The notes under the pieces were generated by a model, which was not told the DNA's origin, did not search any database, and saw only the letters and a program-made list of their open reading frames with translations. From contig CAWKHA010000003.1 in the NCBI GenBank assembly GCA_963849365.1, forward strand, positions 248,001 through 312,000: 64,000 nucleotides of DNA, given 5' to 3'. Numbering within the stretch: the first letter of the stretch is position 1; every line of letters begins with the position of its first letter. The position numbers were made by a program, and so were the translations under genes. This document shows, piece by piece, positions 49,647-56,969 of the stretch. The stretch is from CAVQCJ01 sp963849365. Its GTDB lineage: Bacteria; Actinomycetota; Actinomycetes; Prado026.

Positions 49647-51725
49647 TCACGTCGTCGAGCCCGTCGCGGTCAGGTCGTAGACGGTGACCCCGCCGACGGT
49701 GGTCGAGGTGAAGTTCTGCTCGACCCAGCTGGTGATCTCCGACGAGCTGCCCGAGCTGCCGCCGCCGCCGAACCCGCCGCCACCACCGGAGCCACCGGCC
49801 AGGTAGTAGTGGATCCGGCCCTGCGCGACCAGCGCCTCGAACTCGGCGAGGGTGGGCGACGGGTCTGTGCCGTTGAAGCCGCCGATGGCCAGCACTGGCT
49901 CGCCCGCCGAGAGCTGGATCCCGGCCGCGCTGTTGGCTCCCACGGTCGCCGCCACCCAGTCGTACGACGAGGCGTGCTGCTGGAGCAGCGTGACCAGGGC
50001 CGAGCTGGTGGTGCCGGCGTCGAGCATGCCGCCGAGCGCGCCGCCCCCGCCGATGCCACCCTGGGCCTGGCCCTGCGTCGGCGCCTGGCCCTGAGTCGGA
50101 GCCTGGCCGCCGAAGCCACCGGGACCGCCCTGCCCGGCGCCGGGACGACCGCCTCCGGGTCCGCCCATCCCGCCGGTCGAGGCCCCGCTGGGCCCGGCAC
50201 TCGGGATCGCTCCGGTGTGCGGGGTCGAGGCAGTCTGCAGCGAGTACGCCGTCGGTGCCGCCAGCCCGACGACCAGCGCCGTCGCCGCGACCGTGGTCGC
50301 GACGCGTCCGGTCAGCTTCGGCGTGAGCGCCAGGACAGCACCCACGGCGAGGCCGAGCACGAGGATCGCGACCCGCAAGGCGGGCAGCCAGTCGGGGGTG
50401 CGGCCCAGCAGGAACCAGGCCCACGCCGCGGTCCCGGCCACCGTCGCGCCGAGCACGATCCGCACCCACGGCGTCGACCGCTGCCGCCACAGCACGGTCG
50501 CGCCGATGCCGACCAGCGCGCCGACCGCCGGCGCGAGCGCCACCGTGTAGTACGGGTGGATGATCCCCTGCGCGAAGGAGAAGACCGCGCCGGTCAGGAG
50601 CAGCCAGCCGCCCCACAGCAGCACCGCGGCGCGGCGGCCGTCGGTGCGCGGGGCGCGCCGCCACAGCCACAGCACGGCCGCCATCAGCACGAGCGCCGCT
50701 GGGATCAGCCAGGAGATCTGCGTCCCCATCTCGCTGCCGAAGAGCCGGCTCCAGCCGGTCGTCCCCCACATACCGCCGGTGCCGGTCCCGCCGCCGCCCA
50801 CGACGCTGCCCGTCTCGTTCCCGGTGAGGCGGCCCAGGCCGTTGTAGCCGAGCACGAGCTCGAGGACCGAGTTGCTCTGCGACCCCCCGATGTACGGCCG
50901 GTCCGCGGCCGGGACGAGCGAGACGATCGCGACCCACCAGCCGGACGCGACGACCAGCACGGCGCCCGCGGCGAGCAGCTGGAGGATGCGGCGGCGCAGC
51001 GGCGTCGGCGCGCTCAGCAGGTACACGGCGGCGAACACCGGCACCACCAGGAATGCCTGGAGCATCTTCGTCAGGAAGCCGGTGCCGACCAGCGCCGCCG
51101 CGAGCAGCAGCCAGCCGGTCCGCGCGCGTTCGAGCGCGCGGGTCGTCGCGTACGCGGCCGCAACGAGCAGCAGCACGAGCAGCGCGTCCGGGTTGTTGAA
51201 GCGGAACATGAGCACCGCGACCGGCGTGAACGCGAGCACGGCTCCGGCCAGCAGCCCGGCCGCCGCCGAGAAGTGCCGACGGACGGTCAGGTAGAGCAGC
51301 CCCACGGCGGCGACCCCCTCGAGCGCCTGCGGCACGAGGACGCTCCACGGGTTGAGGCCGAAGATGCGGGCCGAGATCTCCATGACCCACAGCGACGCCG
51401 GCGGCTTGTCGACGGTGATGAAGCTGGACGAGTCGAAGGAGCCGTAGAAGAAGGCCTTCCAGCTCACCGTCCCGGCCTGGACCGCGGCGGAGTAGAAGCT
51501 GTTGGCCCACCCGGACGCGCCCAGCCCCCACAGGTAGAGGAGGGCGGTGCCCGCCAGCAGGCTGAGCACCGCCGGGCGCACCCAGGCGGGGTCTTGGGGA
51601 CGGCCGAGCACGAGCCGTCCGATCCGCGAGCGCGGTGCGGCTGCTCCGCCGTCGAGGAATCCGGCGCCACGGTCGGCGGAGTCGGTCCCGGTAGTCGGGA
51701 CGGGCCCGGGGACGGTGACGGTCAT
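49647..51725 (-). CDS. GT39-family membrane mannosyltransferase/ArnT-like
   Basis: A 692-residue protein with about 11 membrane spans. It starts MTVTVPGPVPTTGTDSADRG and has YSAAVQAGTVSWKAFFYGS, then FITVDKPPASLWVMEISARIFG (the Asp-containing polyprenol-P-sugar motif), and FVVPVFAAVYLL. The C-terminal 200 residues include a low-complexity Gly/Gln-rich stretch (QAPTQGQAPTQGQAQ) and an extracytoplasmic domain to TVYDLTATGSTT. Uses a polyprenyl-phosphate sugar outside the membrane. ATGA overlap with the GT2 gene that likely makes its donor. Confidence 0.85.
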   Translation of the reverse strand: MTVTVPGPVPTTGTDSADRGAGFLDGGAAAPRSRIGRLVLGRPQDPAWVRPAVLSLLAGTALLYLWGLGASGWANSFYSAAVQAGTVSWKAFFYGSFDSSSFITVDKPPASLWVMEISARIFGLNPWSVLVPQALEGVAAVGLLYLTVRRHFSAAAGLLAGAVLAFTPVAVLMFRFNNPDALLVLLLVAAAYATTRALERARTGWLLLAAALVGTGFLTKMLQAFLVVPVFAAVYLLSAPTPLRRRILQLLAAGAVLVVASGWWVAIVSLVPAADRPYIGGSQSNSVLELVLGYNGLGRLTGNETGSVVGGGGTGTGGMWGTTGWSRLFGSEMGTQISWLIPAALVLMAAVLWLWRRAPRTDGRRAAVLLWGGWLLLTGAVFSFAQGIIHPYYTVALAPAVGALVGIGATVLWRQRSTPWVRIVLGATVAGTAAWAWFLLGRTPDWLPALRVAILVLGLAVGAVLALTPKLTGRVATTVAATALVVGLAAPTAYSLQTASTPHTGAIPSAGPSGASTGGMGGPGGGRPGAGQGGPGGFGGQAPTQGQAPTQGQAQGGIGGGGALGGMLDAGTTSSALVTLLQQHASSYDWVAATVGANSAAGIQLSAGEPVLAIGGFNGTDPSPTLAEFEALVAQGRIHYYLAGGSGGGGGFGGGGSSGSSSEITSWVEQNFTSTTVGGVTVYDLTATGSTT

Positions 51726-53038
51726 GAGGCGCTCCTGTCTGAGCTGGCGGGCAGGGTCTGCAGTGCGGACGGGTGCAGCGCGGACGGGCGCAGTGCGGAC
51801 CGCAGTGCTGTGGTGGGGATGGCGGTCCCCAGCGGCTCGGGTGCTGACGGGCGTCCGCGCCCGAAGACCCAGTGCCGCAGCAGCAGGAACCGCAGCGCAG
51901 TCGCGACCAGGTTGGCGCCGACGAGCACGGTGACCTCCACGAGCCGGGACGCCTGCGGCGCCAGGGCGTGCAGCAGCGCGAGCGAGCCCGAGGTCACAGC
52001 GAGGGCGAAACCGAACGCGGCGAGCCCCTTGGCCTGGTGACGCAGGGCGGACCCGGATCCGCGGACCTCGAACGTGTAGCGCCGGTTCGCGGCTGTGTTG
52101 GCCACGGCGGTCACCAGCAGCGCTACGGCGTTGGCCACGCCGGCGGACATTGCCGGCCGCAGCAGCACGTACAGCAGCAGGTAGGCCAGGGTGCTGGCCA
52201 CCCCGACGGCGGCGAAGCGCAGGACCTGCGTGGTGAAGCCGGGTTCGGCGGGTGAGCGGGCGATCGAGCTCCGACCGAGGCGCTCGCGCAGCGAGGCGAC
52301 CGGGATCGACCCGTCGGCCAGGCCCTTGGCGAGGCGGGCGACGCCGCGCAGGTCGGCGGACGCGGTCCGGACGATGTCGACGCGCGAGTCGGGGTCGTCG
52401 ACCCAGTCCACCGGCACCTCGTGGATGCGCAGCCCGGCCCGTTCGGCGAGCACGAGCAGCTCGGTGTCGAAGAACCAGCCGGTGTCCTGCACGAGCGGCA
52501 GCAGCTCGCGGGCGCGGTCGGCCCGGATCGCCTTGAACCCGCACTGGGCGTCCGAGAAGCGGGTCGCCAGCGTGGCGTGCAGCAACGTGTTGTAGCAGCG
52601 CGAGATCAGCTCGCGCTTGGTCCCGCGGACGACCCGCGCGCTGCGGGTCAGGCGGGTCCCGATGGACAGGTCGCTGTGCCCCGACAACAGTGGCGCCACC
52701 AGCGGCGGCAGCGCGGCGAGGTCGGTCGACAGATCCACGTCCATGTACGCGAGCACGAGCGCGTCGCTGCCGGACCACGCCGACCGCAGCGCACCGCCGC
52801 GGCCCTTGAAGTCCAGGTGCATCGCGCACACGCCGGGCAGCCGGTCGGCCAGCCGGGCGGCGATGGCGTACGTCGCGTCGGTGCTGGCGTTGTCGACGAC
52901 GGTCACCTGCCAGCTGTAGGGGAAGTCGCTGCTGAGGTAGGCGTACAGCCGCAGCAGGCTCCGCTCGATCGACGCCTCTTCGTTGTAGACGGGTATGACG
53001 ATCTCGACGTCGGGCGTGGTGGCTCGGCACTTGGTCAT
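51722..53038 (-). CDS. GT2 polyprenyl-phosphate sugar synthase fused to GtrA domain
   Basis: A 438-residue two-domain protein. The N-terminal GT2 domain (DPM1-like) has VEIVIPVYNEEASIERSL, then VTVVDNASTDATYAI, AYMDVDLSTDLAALPPLV and DAQCGFKAIRADRAREL. The C-terminal GtrA domain has four spans (QVLRFAAVGVASTLAYLLLY). It makes a polyprenyl-phosphate sugar and probably flips it. A repeat-rich tail (ALRPSALHPSALQ) ends it. ATG at 53038 (MTKCRATTPDVE) chosen; upstream codons lack homology. Divergent from the XdhC-like gene. Confidence 0.85.
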   Translation of the reverse strand: MTKCRATTPDVEIVIPVYNEEASIERSLLRLYAYLSSDFPYSWQVTVVDNASTDATYAIAARLADRLPGVCAMHLDFKGRGGALRSAWSGSDALVLAYMDVDLSTDLAALPPLVAPLLSGHSDLSIGTRLTRSARVVRGTKRELISRCYNTLLHATLATRFSDAQCGFKAIRADRARELLPLVQDTGWFFDTELLVLAERAGLRIHEVPVDWVDDPDSRVDIVRTASADLRGVARLAKGLADGSIPVASLRERLGRSSIARSPAEPGFTTQVLRFAAVGVASTLAYLLLYVLLRPAMSAGVANAVALLVTAVANTAANRRYTFEVRGSGSALRHQAKGLAAFGFALAVTSGSLALLHALAPQASRLVEVTVLVGANLVATALRFLLLRHWVFGRGRPSAPEPLGTAIPTTALRSALRPSALHPSALQTLPASSDRSAS

Positions 53039-53144
53039 GGCTCTACCGTCGGGACCGCCGGTGAGACACCGCTGTGCCTGCTCTGAGAGGTCGCTGCGAG
53101 CAGGTGCCGGTGTGGAACCGGCGGGCGGCTGCGAGACTCCGTAC

Positions 53145-53714
53145 ATGAATACCCAGAACGTCGCGGCCGGCCACGAGCCCGGCCACGACCACGACCATCA
53201 TGTGCACGACGAGGCCTGCGCGATGGCGCACGGCACGCTGCCGGTACCGACAGGCGACCGCCGTCTCGTCGCCGTGTTCGCCTCCCCGGTCGCGCGCGAG
53301 CTGGCGCACGTGGCCGCCCATGTCGGCTACGAGGTCGTCGTCCTCGAGCCCGATCCCGGCCGTAGCTGCGAGCCGTACGGACGGGTGGCCGACGCGGCTG
53401 CGGCCGGGCTCGACGAGCACACCGACGTGGTCGTCACCGACCACGACCGGGCCGAGCTCGGCGCGGTCCTCGCCGCAGTCCTGGCGGGATCGCCGCGCTG
53501 GGTCGGCGTCATCGGCAGCCCCCGGCACGCCGGCCCGCACGTCGCGGCGCTGCGAGCGCTCGGCGTCGACGAGGAGCGGATCGCGACGGTGCACCGACCG
53601 ATCGGGCTGGACATCGGCTCCCGTTCACCCGCGGAGATCGCAGTGTCGACGGTCGCCGGCCTGCTGGCCGACCGCAACGGTCGCGCCGGCGGTGCCTACA
53701 TCGGCACGGGCTGA
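53145..53714 (+). CDS. XdhC-type Rossmann domain protein with His-rich N-terminus
   Basis: A 189-residue protein. The first 30 residues include HEPGHDHDHHVHDEACAM, a metal-binding-like tail. The rest is the C-terminal Rossmann domain of XdhC/CoxI proteins: LVAVFASPVARELAHVAAHVGYEVVVLEP, then HTDVVVTDHDRAEL, RWVGVIGSPRHAGPHVAALRAL and TVHRPIGLDIGSRSPAEIAVS. The N-terminal XdhC cap with its CxxC is missing. No molybdoenzyme lies nearby. Function unproven; cofactor insertion is a guess. Confidence 0.75.
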   Translation: MNTQNVAAGHEPGHDHDHHVHDEACAMAHGTLPVPTGDRRLVAVFASPVARELAHVAAHVGYEVVVLEPDPGRSCEPYGRVADAAAAGLDEHTDVVVTDHDRAELGAVLAAVLAGSPRWVGVIGSPRHAGPHVAALRALGVDEERIATVHRPIGLDIGSRSPAEIAVSTVAGLLADRNGRAGGAYIGTG

Positions 53715-53736
53715 AGGGGCCTCCGGTCGGGGACGG

Positions 53737-54432
53737 TCAGCGGGGGGCCTTCGGGACCTTGACGCCCTTGGGCAGCGGTCCCTTGGGGATCGGGATCGGG
53801 TTCTGGGTCACCGCGAGCGCCTTGAGCCGGTGCTCCATCTCGGTCATCTGCGGGCCCTTGAGCGTGCGCGGCAGCTTCATGATCGTCGGGCCGAGCTTGC
53901 GGATGGGGACCTGTCCCTCGTCGTTGCCCGCCTGGATCTCGTGCACGGGGATCTCGCCGAGGACCCGCTCGTGCCGCCGCCGCTGGTCGCGGAGCATGTG
54001 CTGCACCCGGCTGGGAGGCCCCTCGGACACGAGCACGACACCGCACTTGCCGACGACCCGCCAGACGAAGTCCTGCTGGCGGTTCGCCGTCAGCGGTTCT
54101 TTGTCGACGGTGAACCCGCGTCGCAGCGTCGTGAGGGACTGCATGGCCGCGCCCGGGGTGCCTTCGATCTGCCGGTACACCGACCGCTCGACCCGGCGGC
54201 CGAAGACGTACGAGGTCGCGGCCAGCGCCGCCGGGAGGCCGAGCACGCCCAGGAAGACCGGACTCTTCAGCACGAACCCGACCACGAGGAACACGGCGAA
54301 CGCGCCCACGAAGACGCCCAGCAGCACCCACGGCAGCTTCGGGTCGCCCTTGTGCCCGAGCACGTAAGCCTGCTGGATCTGCTTCGCCCAGCGGAACCGT
54401 TCCTTCTTCACCTTCGGCGTCTTGTCAGCCAT
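53737..54432 (-). CDS. DUF4191-family membrane protein
   Basis: A 231-residue protein with KVKKERFRWAKQIQQAYVLGHKGDPKLPWVLLGVFVGAF at the N-terminus. Two membrane spans (VLLGVFVGAFAVFLVVGFVL, VFLGVLGLPAALAATSYVFG) follow. A basic C-terminal cytoplasmic domain contains DFVWRVVGKCGVVLVSEGPPSRV. It is a conserved actinobacterial neighbour of lipA and glnA, role unknown. The plsC gene follows ten bases away in transcription order after it is itself divergent from XdhC. Confidence 0.85.
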   Translation of the reverse strand: MADKTPKVKKERFRWAKQIQQAYVLGHKGDPKLPWVLLGVFVGAFAVFLVVGFVLKSPVFLGVLGLPAALAATSYVFGRRVERSVYRQIEGTPGAAMQSLTTLRRGFTVDKEPLTANRQQDFVWRVVGKCGVVLVSEGPPSRVQHMLRDQRRRHERVLGEIPVHEIQAGNDEGQVPIRKLGPTIMKLPRTLKGPQMTEMEHRLKALAVTQNPIPIPKGPLPKGVKVPKAPR

Positions 54433-54442
54433 GCGGGCCAGC

Positions 54443-55213
54443 CTAGGTGGTCTCGCGGGCCTCGTCCGCCGCTGCCTTCTTGCGGCGGGCGTTGACGATC
54501 GCCTGACCCTCCTCCGGGGTCACCGCGCTGCCACCCAGTCGGGCCGGCAGCCACCACGTGTCGTCCGGTCCGGCCGGTCTGTCCGGGTAGGTGTCCTGAG
54601 CCTGGTGCAGCATCGCGGTCATCTGCTCGCGCAGCCGCCGCGTGCCGCCGGCGACGCCGTCCTCGGCGGTCAGCAGGAGCGGCTCCCCGACGGTCACGGT
54701 GATCGGCAGCGGTCGCTGGGCGATCTTCTTGCGGTGACCGTAGGTGTACACGCGCTGGGAGCCCCAGACCACCGTGGGCAGGATCGGCACCCCGGCCTCC
54801 ACGGCCATCCGGACCGTGCCCTGCTTGAACGGCAGCAGCTCGAACGAGGGGCTCATGGTGGCCTCGGGGAAGACCCCGACGATCTCGCCGTCGCGCAGCG
54901 CGCGGACGGCGGCCACCAGCGACGCCGCGCCGGCTTCCCGGTCGACCGGGATGTGCTTCATCCCGCGCATCAGGGGGCCGGCGACGGGGTGCCGGAAGAT
55001 CTCGTCCTTGGCCATGAACCGGACCAGGCGTTTGGCCGGCAGTACCGCCGAGCCCGCGAACGTGAAGTCCAGGAAGCCCGTGTGGTTGATCGCCATCACG
55101 GCACCGCCGGTCCGCGGGACGTGCTCGGTGCCGCGGTAGGTGAACTTCAGGCCGAGGCTCGCGAACACGACCCGGGCAGTCGCGATCACCGGCGGGTAGA
55201 CGAGCTCGGCCAC
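54443..55213 (-). CDS. plsC: 1-acyl-sn-glycerol-3-phosphate acyltransferase
   Basis: Second acylation step of phosphatidic acid synthesis, at the membrane. The 256-residue protein has VMAINHTGFLDFTFAG (NHxxxxD), then AKDEIFRHPVAGPLMRGMKHIPVDR, GEIVGVFPEATMSPSFE and GVPILPTVVWGSQRV, the four family motifs. It sits between lipA and DUF4191 on the same strand, seven bases from lipA. An acyltransferase role in other glycerolipids is an alternative. Confidence 0.88.
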   Translation of the reverse strand: MAELVYPPVIATARVVFASLGLKFTYRGTEHVPRTGGAVMAINHTGFLDFTFAGSAVLPAKRLVRFMAKDEIFRHPVAGPLMRGMKHIPVDREAGAASLVAAVRALRDGEIVGVFPEATMSPSFELLPFKQGTVRMAVEAGVPILPTVVWGSQRVYTYGHRKKIAQRPLPITVTVGEPLLLTAEDGVAGGTRRLREQMTAMLHQAQDTYPDRPAGPDDTWWLPARLGGSAVTPEEGQAIVNARRKKAAADEARETT

Positions 55214-55219
55214 GGACGC

Positions 55220-56170
55220 TCAGGCCCCGGCCGCGCGGACGTCGGCTCCCGAGCGGGCCTGCACGGCCGCCCGGTAGAGGCGCCCCGCCCGGTAGGACGA
55301 GCGGACCAGCGGCCCGCTCATCACCCCGGCGAAGCCCATCGCCAGTGCCTGCCGCTCGAGGTCGGCGAACTCGGCCGGGGTCACCCAGCGCTCCACCGGG
55401 TGGTGCCGGACGCTGGGGCGCAGGTACTGGGTGATCGTCACCAGGTCGCAGCCGGCTGCGTGCAGGTCGGCGAGAGCGGCGCCGACCTCGTCGAGGGTCT
55501 CGCCCATGCCCAGGATGAGGTTGGACTTGGTGACCATGCCGGCGTCGCGGGCGGCCGTGATGACCTCGAGCGAGCGCTCGTACCGGAACGCCGGACGGAT
55601 CCGCCGGAAGATGCGCGGGACCGTCTCCAGGTTGTGGGCGAACACCTCGGGGGCGGCGTCGAACACCTGCGCCAGCAGCTCGGGACGGCCGGAGAAGTCG
55701 GGCGCGAGCAGCTCGACGCCGGTGCCGGGGTTGGCGGCGTGGATCGCCCGCACCGTCTCGGTGTACAGCCAGGCGCCCTCGTCCTCGAGGTCGTCCCGGG
55801 CGACGCCGGTGACCGTGGCGTACCGCAGTCCCATCGTCCGGACTGACTCGGCGACCCGGCGCGGCTCGTCGCGGTCGAGCGGCGCCGGCCTACCGGTGTC
55901 GATCTGGCAGAAGTCGCACCGGCGCGTGCACTGGTCGCCGCCGATGAGGAACGTGGCCTCGCGGTCCTCCCAGCACTCGTAGATGTTGGGGCAGCCGGCT
56001 TCCTCGCAGACCGTGTGCAGGCCCTCGTCCCGGACCAGCTGCTTCAGCGCGGCGTACTGCGGGCCGGTGCGCAGCCGGGTCTTGATCCAGGGCGGTTTGC
56101 GCTCGACGGGGACGGCCGCGTTGCGGACCTCGAGGCGCAGCATGCGCCGGCCGTCGGGAGCGACACTCAC
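55220..56170 (-). CDS. lipA: lipoyl synthase
   Basis: Radical-SAM enzyme that inserts two sulfurs into protein-bound octanoyl groups. The 316-residue protein has the auxiliary cluster motif CEEAGCPNIYECW, then the radical-SAM CTRRCDFCQ, GLRYATVTGVARDDLEDEGA and the C-terminal VRSSYRAG (cluster-ligating Ser). GTG start overlaps the lipB stop (GTGA). Together with lipB it makes lipoate for the E2 at the window's right edge. Confidence 0.95.
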   Translation of the reverse strand: MSVAPDGRRMLRLEVRNAAVPVERKPPWIKTRLRTGPQYAALKQLVRDEGLHTVCEEAGCPNIYECWEDREATFLIGGDQCTRRCDFCQIDTGRPAPLDRDEPRRVAESVRTMGLRYATVTGVARDDLEDEGAWLYTETVRAIHAANPGTGVELLAPDFSGRPELLAQVFDAAPEVFAHNLETVPRIFRRIRPAFRYERSLEVITAARDAGMVTKSNLILGMGETLDEVGAALADLHAAGCDLVTITQYLRPSVRHHPVERWVTPAEFADLERQALAMGFAGVMSGPLVRSSYRAGRLYRAAVQARSGADVRAAGA

Positions 56171-56826
56171 ACCGCAACCCTACGCCCGGCGAGCAGTGTC
56201 CCGAGCCGGCTCTCCACCGGGCCGAGCGCATCGGCGACGGTGACGGTACGGCCGAGCTCGGCGGTCAGCGACGTGGCCGTCGCGTCCTCGATGCCGCAGG
56301 GCACGATGCGGGCGAAGGCGGACAGGTCGCAGTCGCAGTTGAGTGCGAAGCCGTGCATCGTGACGCCGCGGGACACCCGCACGCCGATGGCGGCCACCTT
56401 GCGGTCCGGGCCGCGCCCGTCGGCACGCACCCAGACCCCGGTGCGCCCCTCGACCCGGACGGTGGCCAGGCCCAGCTCGGCGCACACGTCGACGAGCAGG
56501 TCCTCGAGCTCGCGGACGTACGCGACCACGTCGACCGGGTCCGGGAGCCGCAGGACCGGGTAACCCACGAGCTGGCCGGGACCGTGCCAGGTGATGCGGC
56601 CGCCGCGGTCGACGTCGACGACGGGGGAGCCGTCCACCGGGCGTTCCCAGGACGCCGTCCGCCGGCCCGCCGTGTAGACCGGCTCGTGCTCCAGGAGGAG
56701 GACCGTCCCGCGGGCGTCCGGGTCGGCGGCGACCTGGTCGTGCAGGCGGCGCTGCTCGGCCCACGCGACCTCGTAAGGGACGAAGTCGGGGGCGAGCCCC
56801 AGCCGGACGGTCTCGATGGCGCGCAC
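56167..56826 (-). CDS. lipB: octanoyltransferase
   Basis: Transfers octanoate from acyl carrier protein to E2 and GcvH lipoyl domains. The 219-residue protein has VLLLEHEPVYTAGRRTASWERP, then GRITWHGPGQLVGYPVLRL (catalytic Lys region), and RGVTMHGFALNCDCDL with IVPCGIEDATATSL, carrying the catalytic Cys. GTG start. Divergent from MMPL with a 34-bp palindrome in the shared promoter region. Confidence 0.95.
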   Translation of the reverse strand: MRAIETVRLGLAPDFVPYEVAWAEQRRLHDQVAADPDARGTVLLLEHEPVYTAGRRTASWERPVDGSPVVDVDRGGRITWHGPGQLVGYPVLRLPDPVDVVAYVRELEDLLVDVCAELGLATVRVEGRTGVWVRADGRGPDRKVAAIGVRVSRGVTMHGFALNCDCDLSAFARIVPCGIEDATATSLTAELGRTVTVADALGPVESRLGTLLAGRRVAV

Positions 56827-56854
56827 CCTCAGAGCCTAGGCGGTCGCGGGCGAA

Positions 56855-56888
56855 CCGGCGCCGGCGGCCGGCCGGCCGCCGGCGCCGG
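56855..56888. repeat. 34-bp perfect palindrome in a divergent promoter region
   Basis: CCGGCGCCGGCGGCCGG followed directly by its reverse complement CCGGCCGCCGGCGCCGG, no loop. It lies 29 bases from the lipB start and about 80 from the MMPL start. Such a structure can extrude as a cruciform; its role is unknown. Confidence 0.8.
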
Positions 56889-56969
56889 CAAGGACGGAGC
56901 AGACCGTCGTCGGCCGCCGGTTCTAGGGTGGAGGTCGACCCCGCTGCCGTACGGAGGAGCCCGCTGCCC

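Noticed and set aside
51740..51800. Coding tandem repeat as possible regulatory element
   Set aside because: It is explained by the Ser/Ala/Leu/Pro tail of the GT2-GtrA protein.
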